Assembly: GCA_003224635.1 (NCBI GenBank)
Contig: QHZK01000106.1
Span: forward strand, 1-8,570
DNA length: 8,570 nucleotides
Direction of reading: 5' to 3'
Origin: Acidobacteriota bacterium
GTDB lineage: Bacteria > Acidobacteriota > Terriglobia > UBA7540
How positions within the stretch are numbered: position 1 is the first letter of the stretch; each line of letters starts with the position of its first letter. Of the stretch, positions 1 to 6,042 are shown piece after piece. Both the position numbers and the translations under genes were made by a program. The notes beneath the pieces were generated by a model. That model worked only from the letters and a program-made list of their open reading frames with translations, did no database searches and was not told the DNA's origin.

Positions 1-227
1 ACAGCAATAAGTCCCATACAAATCCATATGCGACCGACGCGCCTCGCCTGTACGACAGCCAAGGCCAATACCGGGGTCGTCTGAGCAACAATCCGTATGA
101 ACCGGATTCTGTGGCGAATCCTTATGGTCAATACGGCAATCCCTATTCTCCAAACAGCATTAACAACCCGTACGGGGCCGGGAATCCATACAACCCAAAT
201 CCGATTTATGTAGTTCCATCTCGCTAG
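1..227 (+). CDS. Asn-Pro-Tyr-rich repeat protein, 3' end only
   Basis: The open frame starts before the window; codons are in register from base 3 and end at TAG 225-227, leaving 74 visible residues. The product is very rich in Asn, Pro, Tyr, Ser and Gly. It carries a short irregular repeat centred on Asn-Pro-Tyr, seen as NPYATDAPRLYDSQGQYRG, then NPYEPDS, NPYGQYGNPYSPNS, NPYGAGNPYNPNP. Similar tails occur at the C-terminus of small, usually exported, uncharacterised proteobacterial proteins; I recognise the pattern but know no function for it. No domain, membrane segment or catalytic motif is visible in this part. The stop codon overlaps a short GC hairpin (GGGCG 227-231, CGCCC 237-241) that lacks a T run, so it is at best a weak terminator. 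The family type is recalled rather than tested. Confidence 0.75.
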   Translation, partial: SNKSHTNPYATDAPRLYDSQGQYRGRLSNNPYEPDSVANPYGQYGNPYSPNSINNPYGAGNPYNPNPIYVVPSR

Positions 228-301
228 GGCGTGCCACGCCCCCACGAATTCGTTAGGTACCGGACGCTGGTATGCCACCACACTTCAGGGAGGCATTGTC
301 A

Positions 302-652
302 ATGAAACCAGAAACCGCAGAGAAGGTTAAGTATGGAGTTTGGGGCCTGATTATTGGGGCAGTCATCGCGATGACCATCGGCTTCCAGTGGGGAGGATGG
401 TCAACCAGGGGCACTTCCCAACAGATGACCGACGCGGCGCTCTTAACGACTCGGGCGGCGATCTGCGTTGCCCAATTTATCAAGGACCCGAACTATAAAG
501 CGAGACTCAAAGAATTGAAGGCGTCAAATTCCTGGCAGAGAACTGAATTCGTTGAAAAAGGGGGCTGGGATAAGATGCCCGGGGAAGAAAAGGCTAGCTA
601 CACTGTAAGCCGAGCATGCGCCGACGGGCTTGAAGTTCTGATCGAGAAATAG
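302..652 (+). CDS. Small single-pass membrane protein, uncharacterised
   Basis: This encodes 116 residues. I chose ATG 302 over the in-frame ATG 272 because AGGGAGG at 287-293 lies 8 nt upstream of 302, and because starting there gives a short polar N-terminus (MKPETAEKVK) followed at once by a hydrophobic helix at about residues 12-30 (YGVWGLIIGAVIAMTIGFQW). The rest is soluble and charged, with Cys residues in the stretches AAICVAQF and SRACADG and a Lys/Glu-rich middle part. The layout suggests an N-terminal membrane anchor with a roughly 85-residue domain outside or inside the membrane; topology cannot be decided from sequence alone. Similar small proteins occur as hypotheticals in Proteobacteria. 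No enzyme motif is visible and no partner gene is adjacent, so no function is assigned. Confidence 0.8.
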   Translation: MKPETAEKVKYGVWGLIIGAVIAMTIGFQWGGWSTRGTSQQMTDAALLTTRAAICVAQFIKDPNYKARLKELKASNSWQRTEFVEKGGWDKMPGEEKASYTVSRACADGLEVLIEK

Positions 653-910
653 GCTAGGGTTCAATGGCCAGGTTGCGCCAATTCTCCGGTGTGCGCTCAG
701 GCCTGGGGCGCGGTTAGCCACGACCTCGTCACCAATCAATTTCACCGTCATCGATTCAGGTAAAACAGTATTCTGCTCCAGACGTCCAGCAGGACGCGCA
801 CCTGGACCTGAACTGCGCCTGGTACGCCGACATCCTTCTGACTCTGACACAGCAGGCCGCGGTCGAGTAAGGCCGGGTTTTGAAGCTGCCTCACTGCTCC
901 GCCGGTGAAG

Positions 911-934
911 GTCCGCTTCTGGCCGATAGCGGCC
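911..934. repeat. Dispersed palindromic repeat, copy A
   Basis: This is a 24-base unit with arms GTCCGCTT and TAGCGGCC around the 8-base loop CTGGCCGA. The arms pair imperfectly (two mismatches). It shares the loop core CTGGCCG and the trailing GGCCATT with copy C at 3187-3210. It lies between genes. Confidence 0.7.
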
Positions 935-1059
935 ATTGAGTGTCGGAGCGCCAGACTTGCGTAGAACGTGACGAGAACGTGTGGGTCCTGGCGAGCCTCA
1001 GCGAGCGTTGGCGGGTGAGGGCGGGCCGTTAACGTTTCGATTTAAAGGCCAAACTTCAA

Positions 1060-1101
1060 CTCATAATCTCTTGCTCGTTGGTTCGATTCCAACCCAGCCC
1101 A
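1060..1101 (+). other. tRNA 3'-half relic with CAU anticodon (possible integration scar)
   Basis: The segment fits canonical tRNA positions 32-73. It has the anticodon loop CTCATAA (1060-1066; anticodon CAT 1062-1064, preceded by the invariant T33), five bases for the 3' anticodon stem, a five-base variable loop, a perfect T stem GTTGG/CCAAC (1077-1081 and 1089-1093) around TTCGATT, an acceptor strand CCAGCCC (1094-1100), and A73 at 1101. No CCA is encoded. The 5' half is missing: upstream bases pair with the anticodon stem at only one of five positions, and no matching GGGCTGG is found. A 3' half without its 5' half is what tRNA-targeted integrases leave behind at an attachment site. No integrase is present in this window, so that origin is inferred. 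Confidence 0.55.
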
Positions 1102-1278
1102 TTCGAAACGGCGTAAATTGGCGTCTCAAGACCTCAAGAACCGGCCACCTGGCCGGAGTCCGTTCATCTTTGGGTCCACGGACCCGTGTTTCTCGGCACG
1201 CATGTGCCTCCTGCAAGAAGACTGGCGCTGCCTTGGCGAATCGCCGGGACTAAATTTCATACCTCAAGGAGAGAAATC

Positions 1279-1830
1279 GTGAAGACCACAAATTTCCACG
1301 CAACTCGTTCCGTCATTCCGTTGGTTGCCGTACTTGTGCTGTTCAGCGCGCCCGCCGCATGGGCGCAGGAAAAACAGAAATTGAGCTTCAGCGCAGCCGC
1401 CGGAATTTCGAAATATGTGCAGCAGCATACGATCGCCGCGGGCGACGTCCCAGGTCACGAGGTGAGGATCTTCGAGCTCGTCCGGACCTTTCCCAAGGAT
1501 GGGCCGCTCATCGGCGGCGTGCGGGTCAAGGAGTCGCGCGCGGTGGGATGCTCGGACTACACGGACTTGAACGGGCCGGCGACGACATACACCACTTATG
1601 TCATGGACAACGGCGACAAGATCTTCACTCGCTCAAACATAGTAGCGCACGCGGTGGTCGGTGCGGATGGCCAGAAAAAGGGGGCGACGAACCTAGTTTC
1701 CGGCCCGATCACTGGTGGCACCGGAAAGTTCATGAGCGTTCGCGGCACGTTCAGAAACCAGTCCTCGTTCGATCCAAAGACGGGAGTCAATCAGTCGAGG
1801 TTCGACGTGGAGTACTGGATGGAAAAATAG
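1279..1830 (+). CDS. Secreted protein, possibly allene-oxide-cyclase/dirigent-like barrel
   Basis: This encodes 183 residues from a GTG start. AAGGAG at 1266-1271 sits 7 nt upstream of GTG 1279, and starting there gives a clean Sec signal peptide: positive N-terminus (KTTNFHATR), hydrophobic core (SVIPLVAVLVLFSAPAA), and likely cleavage after AWA at residue 29. The longer in-frame ATG at 1186 would bury this signal and is rejected. The mature protein of about 154 residues is rich in predicted beta strands and ends with GPITGGTGKF (142-151) and VRGT (154-157). A Gly-Thr-Gly-Lys-aromatic then Arg-Gly-Thr pattern near the C-terminus is typical of the allene oxide cyclase/dirigent barrel fold. 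That fold call is a motif-level inference, and no substrate is implied. It is periplasmic or secreted, and a strong terminator 20 bases after the stop marks it as a single-gene unit. Confidence 0.8.
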   Translation: MKTTNFHATRSVIPLVAVLVLFSAPAAWAQEKQKLSFSAAAGISKYVQQHTIAAGDVPGHEVRIFELVRTFPKDGPLIGGVRVKESRAVGCSDYTDLNGPATTYTTYVMDNGDKIFTRSNIVAHAVVGADGQKKGATNLVSGPITGGTGKFMSVRGTFRNQSSFDPKTGVNQSRFDVEYWMEK

Positions 1831-1850
1831 ACAGAGCCAGGGAGAGCAAT

Positions 1851-1876
1851 GGGCCGCTCAGGCGGCCCTTTTATTT
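1851..1876 (+). terminator. Intrinsic terminator after the secreted-protein gene
   Basis: A perfect 7-bp GC stem, GGGCCGC (1851-1857) and GCGGCCC (1862-1868), closes a four-base loop TCAG and is followed directly by TTTTATTT (1869-1876). It begins 20 bases after the TAG stop at 1828-1830. Confidence 0.92.
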
Positions 1877-1936
1877 GCCTGACTCGCGACCGTGTAGCTC
1901 ATTTCTCTGGCTCTGGGCGAATTAGACGCTGGTAGA

Positions 1937-1960
1937 GTCCGCTTCCGACCCAAAGCGGAC
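1937..1960. repeat. Dispersed palindromic repeat, copy B
   Basis: This copy has perfect 8-bp arms GTCCGCTT and AAGCGGAC around the 8-base loop CCGACCCA. The arms match the family consensus exactly, but the loop differs from the CTGGCCGT type of the other copies. It lies between the terminator at 1851-1876 and the Bug receptor gene and has no T run. Confidence 0.72.
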
Positions 1961-2066
1961 GTTAACGATCTGAGCGCAAGAACGTTGGCTGGTAGCCCGT
2001 AGCCCCGCGACTAAAACGCGCCTATGCTGCAACCCGCATGTTGTTTAGTTCGAGGGAGGGGTCGGA

Positions 2067-3029
2067 ATGAACAAGCTACTCGGCATCGCCGTCCTGGTGG
2101 CATTGCTCTTTGCCGCACAATCCGCTGCCGCGCAATATCCGAGCAAGCCGATCCATTTGATCGTTGGATACGCTACTGGCGGTGGAGTGGACGCAATGGC
2201 CAGGCCGCTGATGGTGAAGATGCAGCCACTGCTCGGCCAGCCGATCATCTTAGACTACCGTCCAGGCGCGAACGCCACCATCGGTGCCCAGGTCACGGCG
2301 AGCGCGGCGCCGGACGGTTACACGCTGCATATCATCGATACCGGGCCGATGGTCATCGTGCCTCACGTACTGAAGGTCGCCTACGACCCGATCGCCAGTT
2401 TCACGCCGATCGGACTTGTCTGCAACGGCGGCATCGCAGTCGTGGCGCATCCTTCCTTTCCGGCGAATTCGCTTCAGGACCTGATCGGCCTTGCCAAGGC
2501 GCAGCCTGGCAAGATCAGTTACGGCACTTCGGGCATCGCCGGCGCCGGCCACATGGCCGCGGAACTGCTCCAGCTCGCGGCGCAGATGCAAATCACACAT
2601 GTGGCCTACAAAGGCGGTGGCCCGGCAATGACCGATCTTCTCGGCGGCCATATTCCGCTGCTCTTCGCATCGATGGGCACAGCGGTGTCTCATATCAAAT
2701 CGGGCAAGATCAAAGGGCTTGCCGTAACCTCCGCGACGCGCGTGCCGGCGATTCCGCAAGTGCAGACAGTCGCCGAGCTCGGCTTTCCAGGGTTCGAGGC
2801 GGTGACCTGGTTCGGCCTGGTCGGCCCGGCGAAGCTGCCAGCTGAGATCGTCGCGAAAATCAATCAGGCACTGAACAAGGCGCTCGACGACAAGGGCGTT
2901 CAGGACGCGATCCGCAACATCGGGTACGAACCGTCGCCGGTTTCGCCGGCGCTGTTTGCCGGCCTGGTCCGCGACGACGTCGAGAAATGGCGCAAGGTCG
3001 TGCGCGAGGCGAACGTGCGGCCAGAATGA
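2067..3029 (+). CDS. Bug/TctC-family periplasmic solute-binding receptor
   Basis: This encodes 320 residues, the normal full length for Bug receptors, the binding components linked to tripartite tricarboxylate transporters. They capture small carboxylates or similar ligands in the periplasm. ATG 2067 is preceded by GGGAGGGG (2054-2061). A Sec signal peptide covers residues 1-22 (KLLGIAVLVALLFAAQSAAA, then QYPSKPI). Family signatures are present: YPSKPIHLIVGYATGGGVD with MAR at 44-46, GQPIILDYRPGANATIGA (57-74) and APDGYT (81-86); the C-terminal region is also intact. No TctA/TctB membrane genes are nearby; orphan Bug genes are very common in betaproteobacteria and may share transporters encoded elsewhere. 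The ligand cannot be read from sequence. The gene is flanked by non-coding stretches and probably transcribed alone. Family assignment is firm. Confidence 0.95.
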   Translation: MNKLLGIAVLVALLFAAQSAAAQYPSKPIHLIVGYATGGGVDAMARPLMVKMQPLLGQPIILDYRPGANATIGAQVTASAAPDGYTLHIIDTGPMVIVPHVLKVAYDPIASFTPIGLVCNGGIAVVAHPSFPANSLQDLIGLAKAQPGKISYGTSGIAGAGHMAAELLQLAAQMQITHVAYKGGGPAMTDLLGGHIPLLFASMGTAVSHIKSGKIKGLAVTSATRVPAIPQVQTVAELGFPGFEAVTWFGLVGPAKLPAEIVAKINQALNKALDDKGVQDAIRNIGYEPSPVSPALFAGLVRDDVEKWRKVVREANVRPE

Positions 3030-3183
3030 CCGGGATCAGTGCGGCTGGACCTTGGCTTCGTTTTTGATCGTAGTAGGCTCGTCAATTCGAACCGTCAGCA
3101 ACGCCCAGACCTGCGCCTCCGGCCAGCCGTCTGCATAAGGGTCACATATGCGGCCCGCCGCTGATTCCCGACATTAGCCAGCG

Positions 3184-3213
3184 AATGTCCGCTTCTGGCC
3201 GTAAGCGGCCATT
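3184..3213. repeat. Dispersed palindromic repeat, copy C (longest arms)
   Basis: AATGTCCGCTT (3184-3194) and AAGCGGCCATT (3203-3213) form 11-bp arms with a single mismatch around the 8-base loop CTGGCCGT. The 24-base core is 3187-3210. This is the best-preserved long form of the family in the window. Confidence 0.78.
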
Positions 3214-3356
3214 AGCCGAAACGAGTTGAAACCCTAATGCCGCTGCTGCGGTTGTGCGAGTTGCTGCCTTGACGACAGTTTCCTGGCCCTCGAACCAAAT
3301 TGAGATGCCCAGGCCGCGGCCGTCAAGCCCTCAGACTAAAAAGGGGCACTTACCAT

Positions 3357-3396
3357 AAAGAAAAAAGCCCCGGTCGCTAACGGGTAGTGCCGGGGC
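3357..3396 (-). terminator. Intrinsic terminator on the minus strand, no partner gene seen
   Basis: Read on the minus strand, GCCCCGG (3396-3390) and CCGGGGC (3373-3367) form a perfect 7-bp stem with a 16-base loop, followed by a T-rich tract (complement of AAAGAAAAAA at 3357-3366). In the + direction there is no T run after the stem, so the orientation is clear. No credible minus-strand gene ends here; the only overlapping minus-strand frame continues through the hairpin. Confidence 0.7.
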
Positions 3397-3871
3397 ATGT
3401 GCTGCTTCGAATGAAGGGGGAAAGGGAAGCAGCGTCGTCAACATTAACGCAACTAGCTGTCGCCGCGCTTTCAACGAATCGCACCAAAGTCTAAATACCG
3501 CAGCCCGTGCTGCGTGTCTCTCGTGATCTTCACGGTCTTGCGGTTCAATAGCTGCGCTTGAGAAGCTATCCACGATTGACCATGGTAGTAGAGGGGCTCT
3601 ACGATCTGCCTTCGTCTACCGTCGGCGATCGGACGATTGAGCGCCCATCAGGCTGGTCGTGGTGACTGCGCAGCGGGTTTGGGGCGAGGACGACCCGGAC
3701 GGCCACGAACTGAGGTTTGCGAAACCCCTTGTAATGTACGGTTGGCGTGCGGGGATCTGGTGCAAAGTCTTCACAACCCTACATCGCATGTGGTTTGAAC
3801 AGGCAGAGCGCGCGCGCATACTTAAGGCATTGGTCGTCGTGCCTGCGACGGCCGCCCTATGGAATTCGTTC

Positions 3872-4147
3872 ATGGCGCGCATGGTCAAGTGCATCAAGCT
3901 CGGCCGCGAGGCCGAAGCGCTCGATTTTCCGCCCTATCCCGGCGAGCTCGGCAAGCGCATCTTCGATAACGTGTCGAAGGAAGCGTGGCGGCAATGGCTC
4001 GAGCACCAGAAGATGCTGGTGAACGAGAATCGGCTCAACCTCGCCGACAAGAAAGCGCGCGACTACCTCGCGCAGCAGATGGAGAATCATTTCTTCGGCA
4101 GCGGCGCCGACGTTGCCTCCGGCTATGTCCCGCCGTCACAGAAGTAG
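3872..4147 (+). CDS. yggX: YggX, probable Fe(2+)-trafficking / oxidative damage protection protein
   Basis: This encodes 91 residues, matching the family's usual length of about 90. YggX is a small cytoplasmic protein that helps keep labile iron available and protects iron-sulfur clusters from oxidative damage. Diagnostic sequence is present: conserved Cys7 in the opening MARMVKCIKLGREAE, DFPPYPGELGKRI (18-30), NVSKEAW (33-39), MLVNENRLNLAD (48-59), and the C-terminal FFGSGAD...GYVPP form typical of betaproteobacteria. ATG 3872 is chosen because homologues begin Met-Ala-Arg here; ATG 3881 is the alternative. The ribosome site is weak (GGAA at 3861-3864), and an open frame continues upstream to 3659 without family similarity. 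It is the first gene of a tight + strand cluster, with the DUF971 gene starting 3 to 36 bases after its stop. The identity is secure. Confidence 0.95.
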   Translation: MARMVKCIKLGREAEALDFPPYPGELGKRIFDNVSKEAWRQWLEHQKMLVNENRLNLADKKARDYLAQQMENHFFGSGADVASGYVPPSQK

Positions 4148-4183
4148 GCCGTGGCGCCGCGCGAACACGCCCCGAATGGCCGC

Positions 4184-4585
4184 ATGGACACCAATACGCC
4201 ACGACCCACCGAAATCAAACTGCGCCAGAAGTCGCGGCTGATGGAACTCGTGTTCGCGGACGGCAGCCGGTTCGAGTTGAGCTACGAACTGCTGCGCGTG
4301 TATTCGCCTTCCGCCGAAGTGCGCGGCCACGGACCCGGCCAGGAGGTGCTGCAGGTCGGCAAGGGCGACGTGGATATCTCGACGCTCGAACCGAGCGGCA
4401 GCTACGCAGTGCAGCCGACATTCTCCGACGGGCACAGCACGGGCATCTATTCCTGGGACTACCTGTACTGGCTGGGCAAGAACCGCGATACGCTGTGGCG
4501 GCAATACCTCGAGCGCCTCGCAGAGGCCGGGGCGAGCCGCGAGCCGGGCCCAGCGCCTTTCGAGCAGCGGCCGAAATCAAAATAG
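4184..4585 (+). CDS. DUF971 protein (gamma-butyrobetaine-hydroxylase N-terminal-like domain)
   Basis: This encodes 133 residues made almost wholly of one DUF971 domain, the small fold also found at the N-terminus of gamma-butyrobetaine hydroxylases. Typical stretches are PRPTEIKLRQKSR (6-18), LRVYSPSAEVRGHGPG (37-52), and YAVQPTFSDGHSTGIYSWDY (74-93), followed by a helix LWRQYLERLAEAGASR. ATG 4184 fits the family start (short lead, then Pro-Thr-Glu-Ile); an in-frame GTG at 4151, 3 nt after yggX, would add 11 unconserved residues and cannot be excluded. No strong Shine-Dalgarno precedes either. The stand-alone protein's biochemical role is unknown to me; links to iron-sulfur assembly or metal binding have been proposed for the fold, and His49 and His84 are possible ligands. 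In many betaproteobacteria this gene precedes ubiE, which is not here; the next gene, 7 bases away, is a radical SAM enzyme. Confidence 0.9.
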   Translation: MDTNTPRPTEIKLRQKSRLMELVFADGSRFELSYELLRVYSPSAEVRGHGPGQEVLQVGKGDVDISTLEPSGSYAVQPTFSDGHSTGIYSWDYLYWLGKNRDTLWRQYLERLAEAGASREPGPAPFEQRPKSK

Positions 4586-4592
4586 CTGAACC

Positions 4593-6029
4593 ATGTTGTC
4601 CCAGGTTGCACCACTTCCTGCGCCAGGAGCGACTGGCCCCTTCAAGGTCGTCCTCATAAACGCCTATGAGCTGGGGCGGCAGCCGTTTGCCCTGGCGGAG
4701 CCTGCCGCGTGGCTGAAGCGCGAGGGCTTCGCGGTGACCTGCCTCGATCTTTCGCTGCAGAAGCTCGATCCCGAAATCCTGGAGCATGCGGACCTAGCGG
4801 CTCTTTATGTGGGCATGCATACCGCCACCCGGATCGCGGTGCAGGCTCTGCCCCGCATCAAACGGCTCGCCCCAAAGGCCCACCTCTGCGTTTTCGGGCT
4901 CTACGCCCCCATGAATGAGGCGCTGCTTCGCAGACTGGGCGTGGGCACCGTGCTGGGCGGGGAGCTGGAGCCCGCGCTAGTTTCCCTTTGTCAGCGACTG
5001 CGGGCCAATGGAACGGTGATGATCCAGAGCGAACCGGTCATCAGCCTGGGCAGGGTCCCGTTCGTGGTGCCGGACCGCAGCGGCCTGCCGAAGCTCTCTC
5101 GCTACGCCCACTTGGTGCTGCCGGACGGATCTACCCGCGTAGCCGGGTTTGCCGAGGGCAGCCGGGGCTGCAAGCACCTGTGCCGGCACTGCCCCGTGGT
5201 CCCGGTGTACCAGGGGAAGTTCCGCATCGTTCCGCCAGACGTGGTGATGGAGGACATCCGGCAGCAGGTCGGAGAAGGTGCAACCCATGTTTCTTTCGGC
5301 GACCCGGACTTCTTTAACGGTCCCACCCATGGCCTCAGGCTGGCGCGCGCCTTGCACGCAGCATTCTCCGACGTCACCTTCGATGCCACCATCAAAATTC
5401 AGCACATCATCGATCACGCCGAACTGCTTCCCGAGCTGCGGCGCAGCGGGTGCCTGTTCATCACCTCCGCAGTGGAAGCTGTAGACGACGATATCCTGCG
5501 CCATCTCGCCAAGAACCATACCAGCCGGGACTTTGACCGGGCGGTGGCGCTCACCCGCGAAGCCGGCATCGCGCTCGCCCCGACGTTTGTTGCCTTCACC
5601 CCCTGGACGACATTGGAAGGCTACATCGCCCTGCTGGAGCGGCTCGTGGAACTGCAAATCGTGGAAAGCGTGCCCCCGGTGCAGCTCACCATTCGGCTGC
5701 TCGTTCCCGAAGGCTCCTATCTTCTGCAGCTCCCTGGCTTTAAGGAAAAGCTGAAGACCTTCGACGCCGAGCTCCTGGGCTATCCCTGGAGCCATCCTGA
5801 TCCCCGGGTGGACCGTCTGCAGCAGGACCTGCAAGTCTGGGTGGCCCGATGTGAAGCGGAGGATCTCGCGCGCCGGGAAGTGTTCGACAGCATTTGGCGC
5901 ATGGCCCATGAAGCTGCCGGGCGCCCGGCGTCAAAGCTCGCGGGCAATCTTGGAGCTCCGATCCCCCGTCTGTCGGAACCGTGGTACTGCTGCGCCGAGC
6001 CCACCGATCAGCAGCTCCGGTCCTTCTGA
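4593..6029 (+). CDS. CCAEP-tail radical SAM protein with B12-binding-like N-terminal domain
   Basis: This encodes 478 residues. Residues about 18-135 look like the Rossmann-type B12-binding domain common in front of radical SAM cores (KVVLINAYELGRQP, LAALYVGMHTATRIA, GGELEPALVSL), but the classical Asp-x-His-x-x-Gly cobalamin motif is not seen. The radical SAM core follows, with the cluster motif CX3CX2C as Cys193, Cys197 and Cys200 in GSRGCKHLCRHCP, then FGDPDFFNGPTH (235-246) and a strand-helix repeat to about 375. The C-terminus carries Trp464-Tyr-Cys-Cys-Ala-Glu-Pro470. This tail defines proteins I know as CUAEP/CCAEP-tail radical SAM proteins, some of which have selenocysteine in the second position; here both codons are TGC (5988-5993), so this is the cysteine form. 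It should bind a [4Fe-4S] cluster and cleave S-adenosylmethionine. The substrate is unknown. The start is 7 bases after DUF971 and 13 bases separate it from the ATP-grasp gene, so co-expression is likely. Confidence 0.93.
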   Translation: MLSQVAPLPAPGATGPFKVVLINAYELGRQPFALAEPAAWLKREGFAVTCLDLSLQKLDPEILEHADLAALYVGMHTATRIAVQALPRIKRLAPKAHLCVFGLYAPMNEALLRRLGVGTVLGGELEPALVSLCQRLRANGTVMIQSEPVISLGRVPFVVPDRSGLPKLSRYAHLVLPDGSTRVAGFAEGSRGCKHLCRHCPVVPVYQGKFRIVPPDVVMEDIRQQVGEGATHVSFGDPDFFNGPTHGLRLARALHAAFSDVTFDATIKIQHIIDHAELLPELRRSGCLFITSAVEAVDDDILRHLAKNHTSRDFDRAVALTREAGIALAPTFVAFTPWTTLEGYIALLERLVELQIVESVPPVQLTIRLLVPEGSYLLQLPGFKEKLKTFDAELLGYPWSHPDPRVDRLQQDLQVWVARCEAEDLARREVFDSIWRMAHEAAGRPASKLAGNLGAPIPRLSEPWYCCAEPTDQQLRSF

Positions 6030-6042
6030 TACGGCCGATTCA

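Larger units (their letters stand above)
653..1278. other. Long non-coding gap with a repeat copy and a tRNA relic
   Basis: No convincing gene is seen in these 626 bases. The short frames on both strands lack ribosome sites, and several run straight through the palindromic repeat at 911-934 or the tRNA-like segment at 1060-1101. One stop-bounded + strand frame ending at TAA 868-870 has no start codon or recognisable product. The region could be decayed accessory DNA. Confidence 0.6.
3030..3871. other. Long gap with a repeat copy and an orphan minus-strand terminator
   Basis: No gene is confidently recognised in these 842 bases. Structures seen are the palindromic repeat at 3184-3213 and a terminator-shaped hairpin oriented for minus-strand transcription at 3357-3396. 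A frame of 71 codons from 3659 runs in frame into yggX, but it has no recognisable domain and extends YggX far beyond its normal size. An 80-codon minus-strand frame at 3331-3573 reads through the terminator and is therefore doubtful. The stretch could hold a small RNA or decayed accessory DNA. Confidence 0.5.

Noticed and set aside
1028..1101. Complete tRNA gene
   Set aside because: Only the 3' half fits. The anticodon stem pairs at one of five positions, and neither a D arm nor a GGGCTGG acceptor strand is found upstream.
981..1253. 90-codon + strand frame in the first gap
   Set aside because: It reads through the tRNA-like segment, has no ribosome site and no recognisable product.
2024..2845. 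273-codon + strand frame overlapping the Bug receptor
   Set aside because: It has low-complexity Arg/Gly-rich content and no family motif. The overlapping frame at 2067-3029 carries a signal peptide, a ribosome site and all Bug signatures.
4977..5909. 310-codon open frame on the minus strand
   Set aside because: It lies wholly inside the radical SAM gene in antisense. The + strand frame has the CX3CX2C motif and family signatures; the minus frame has none and is a GC-rich shadow.
5988..5993. Selenocysteine codon in the radical SAM tail
   Set aside because: Both codons are TGC, so the tail is the cysteine form, and no in-frame TGA is present before the stop at 6027.
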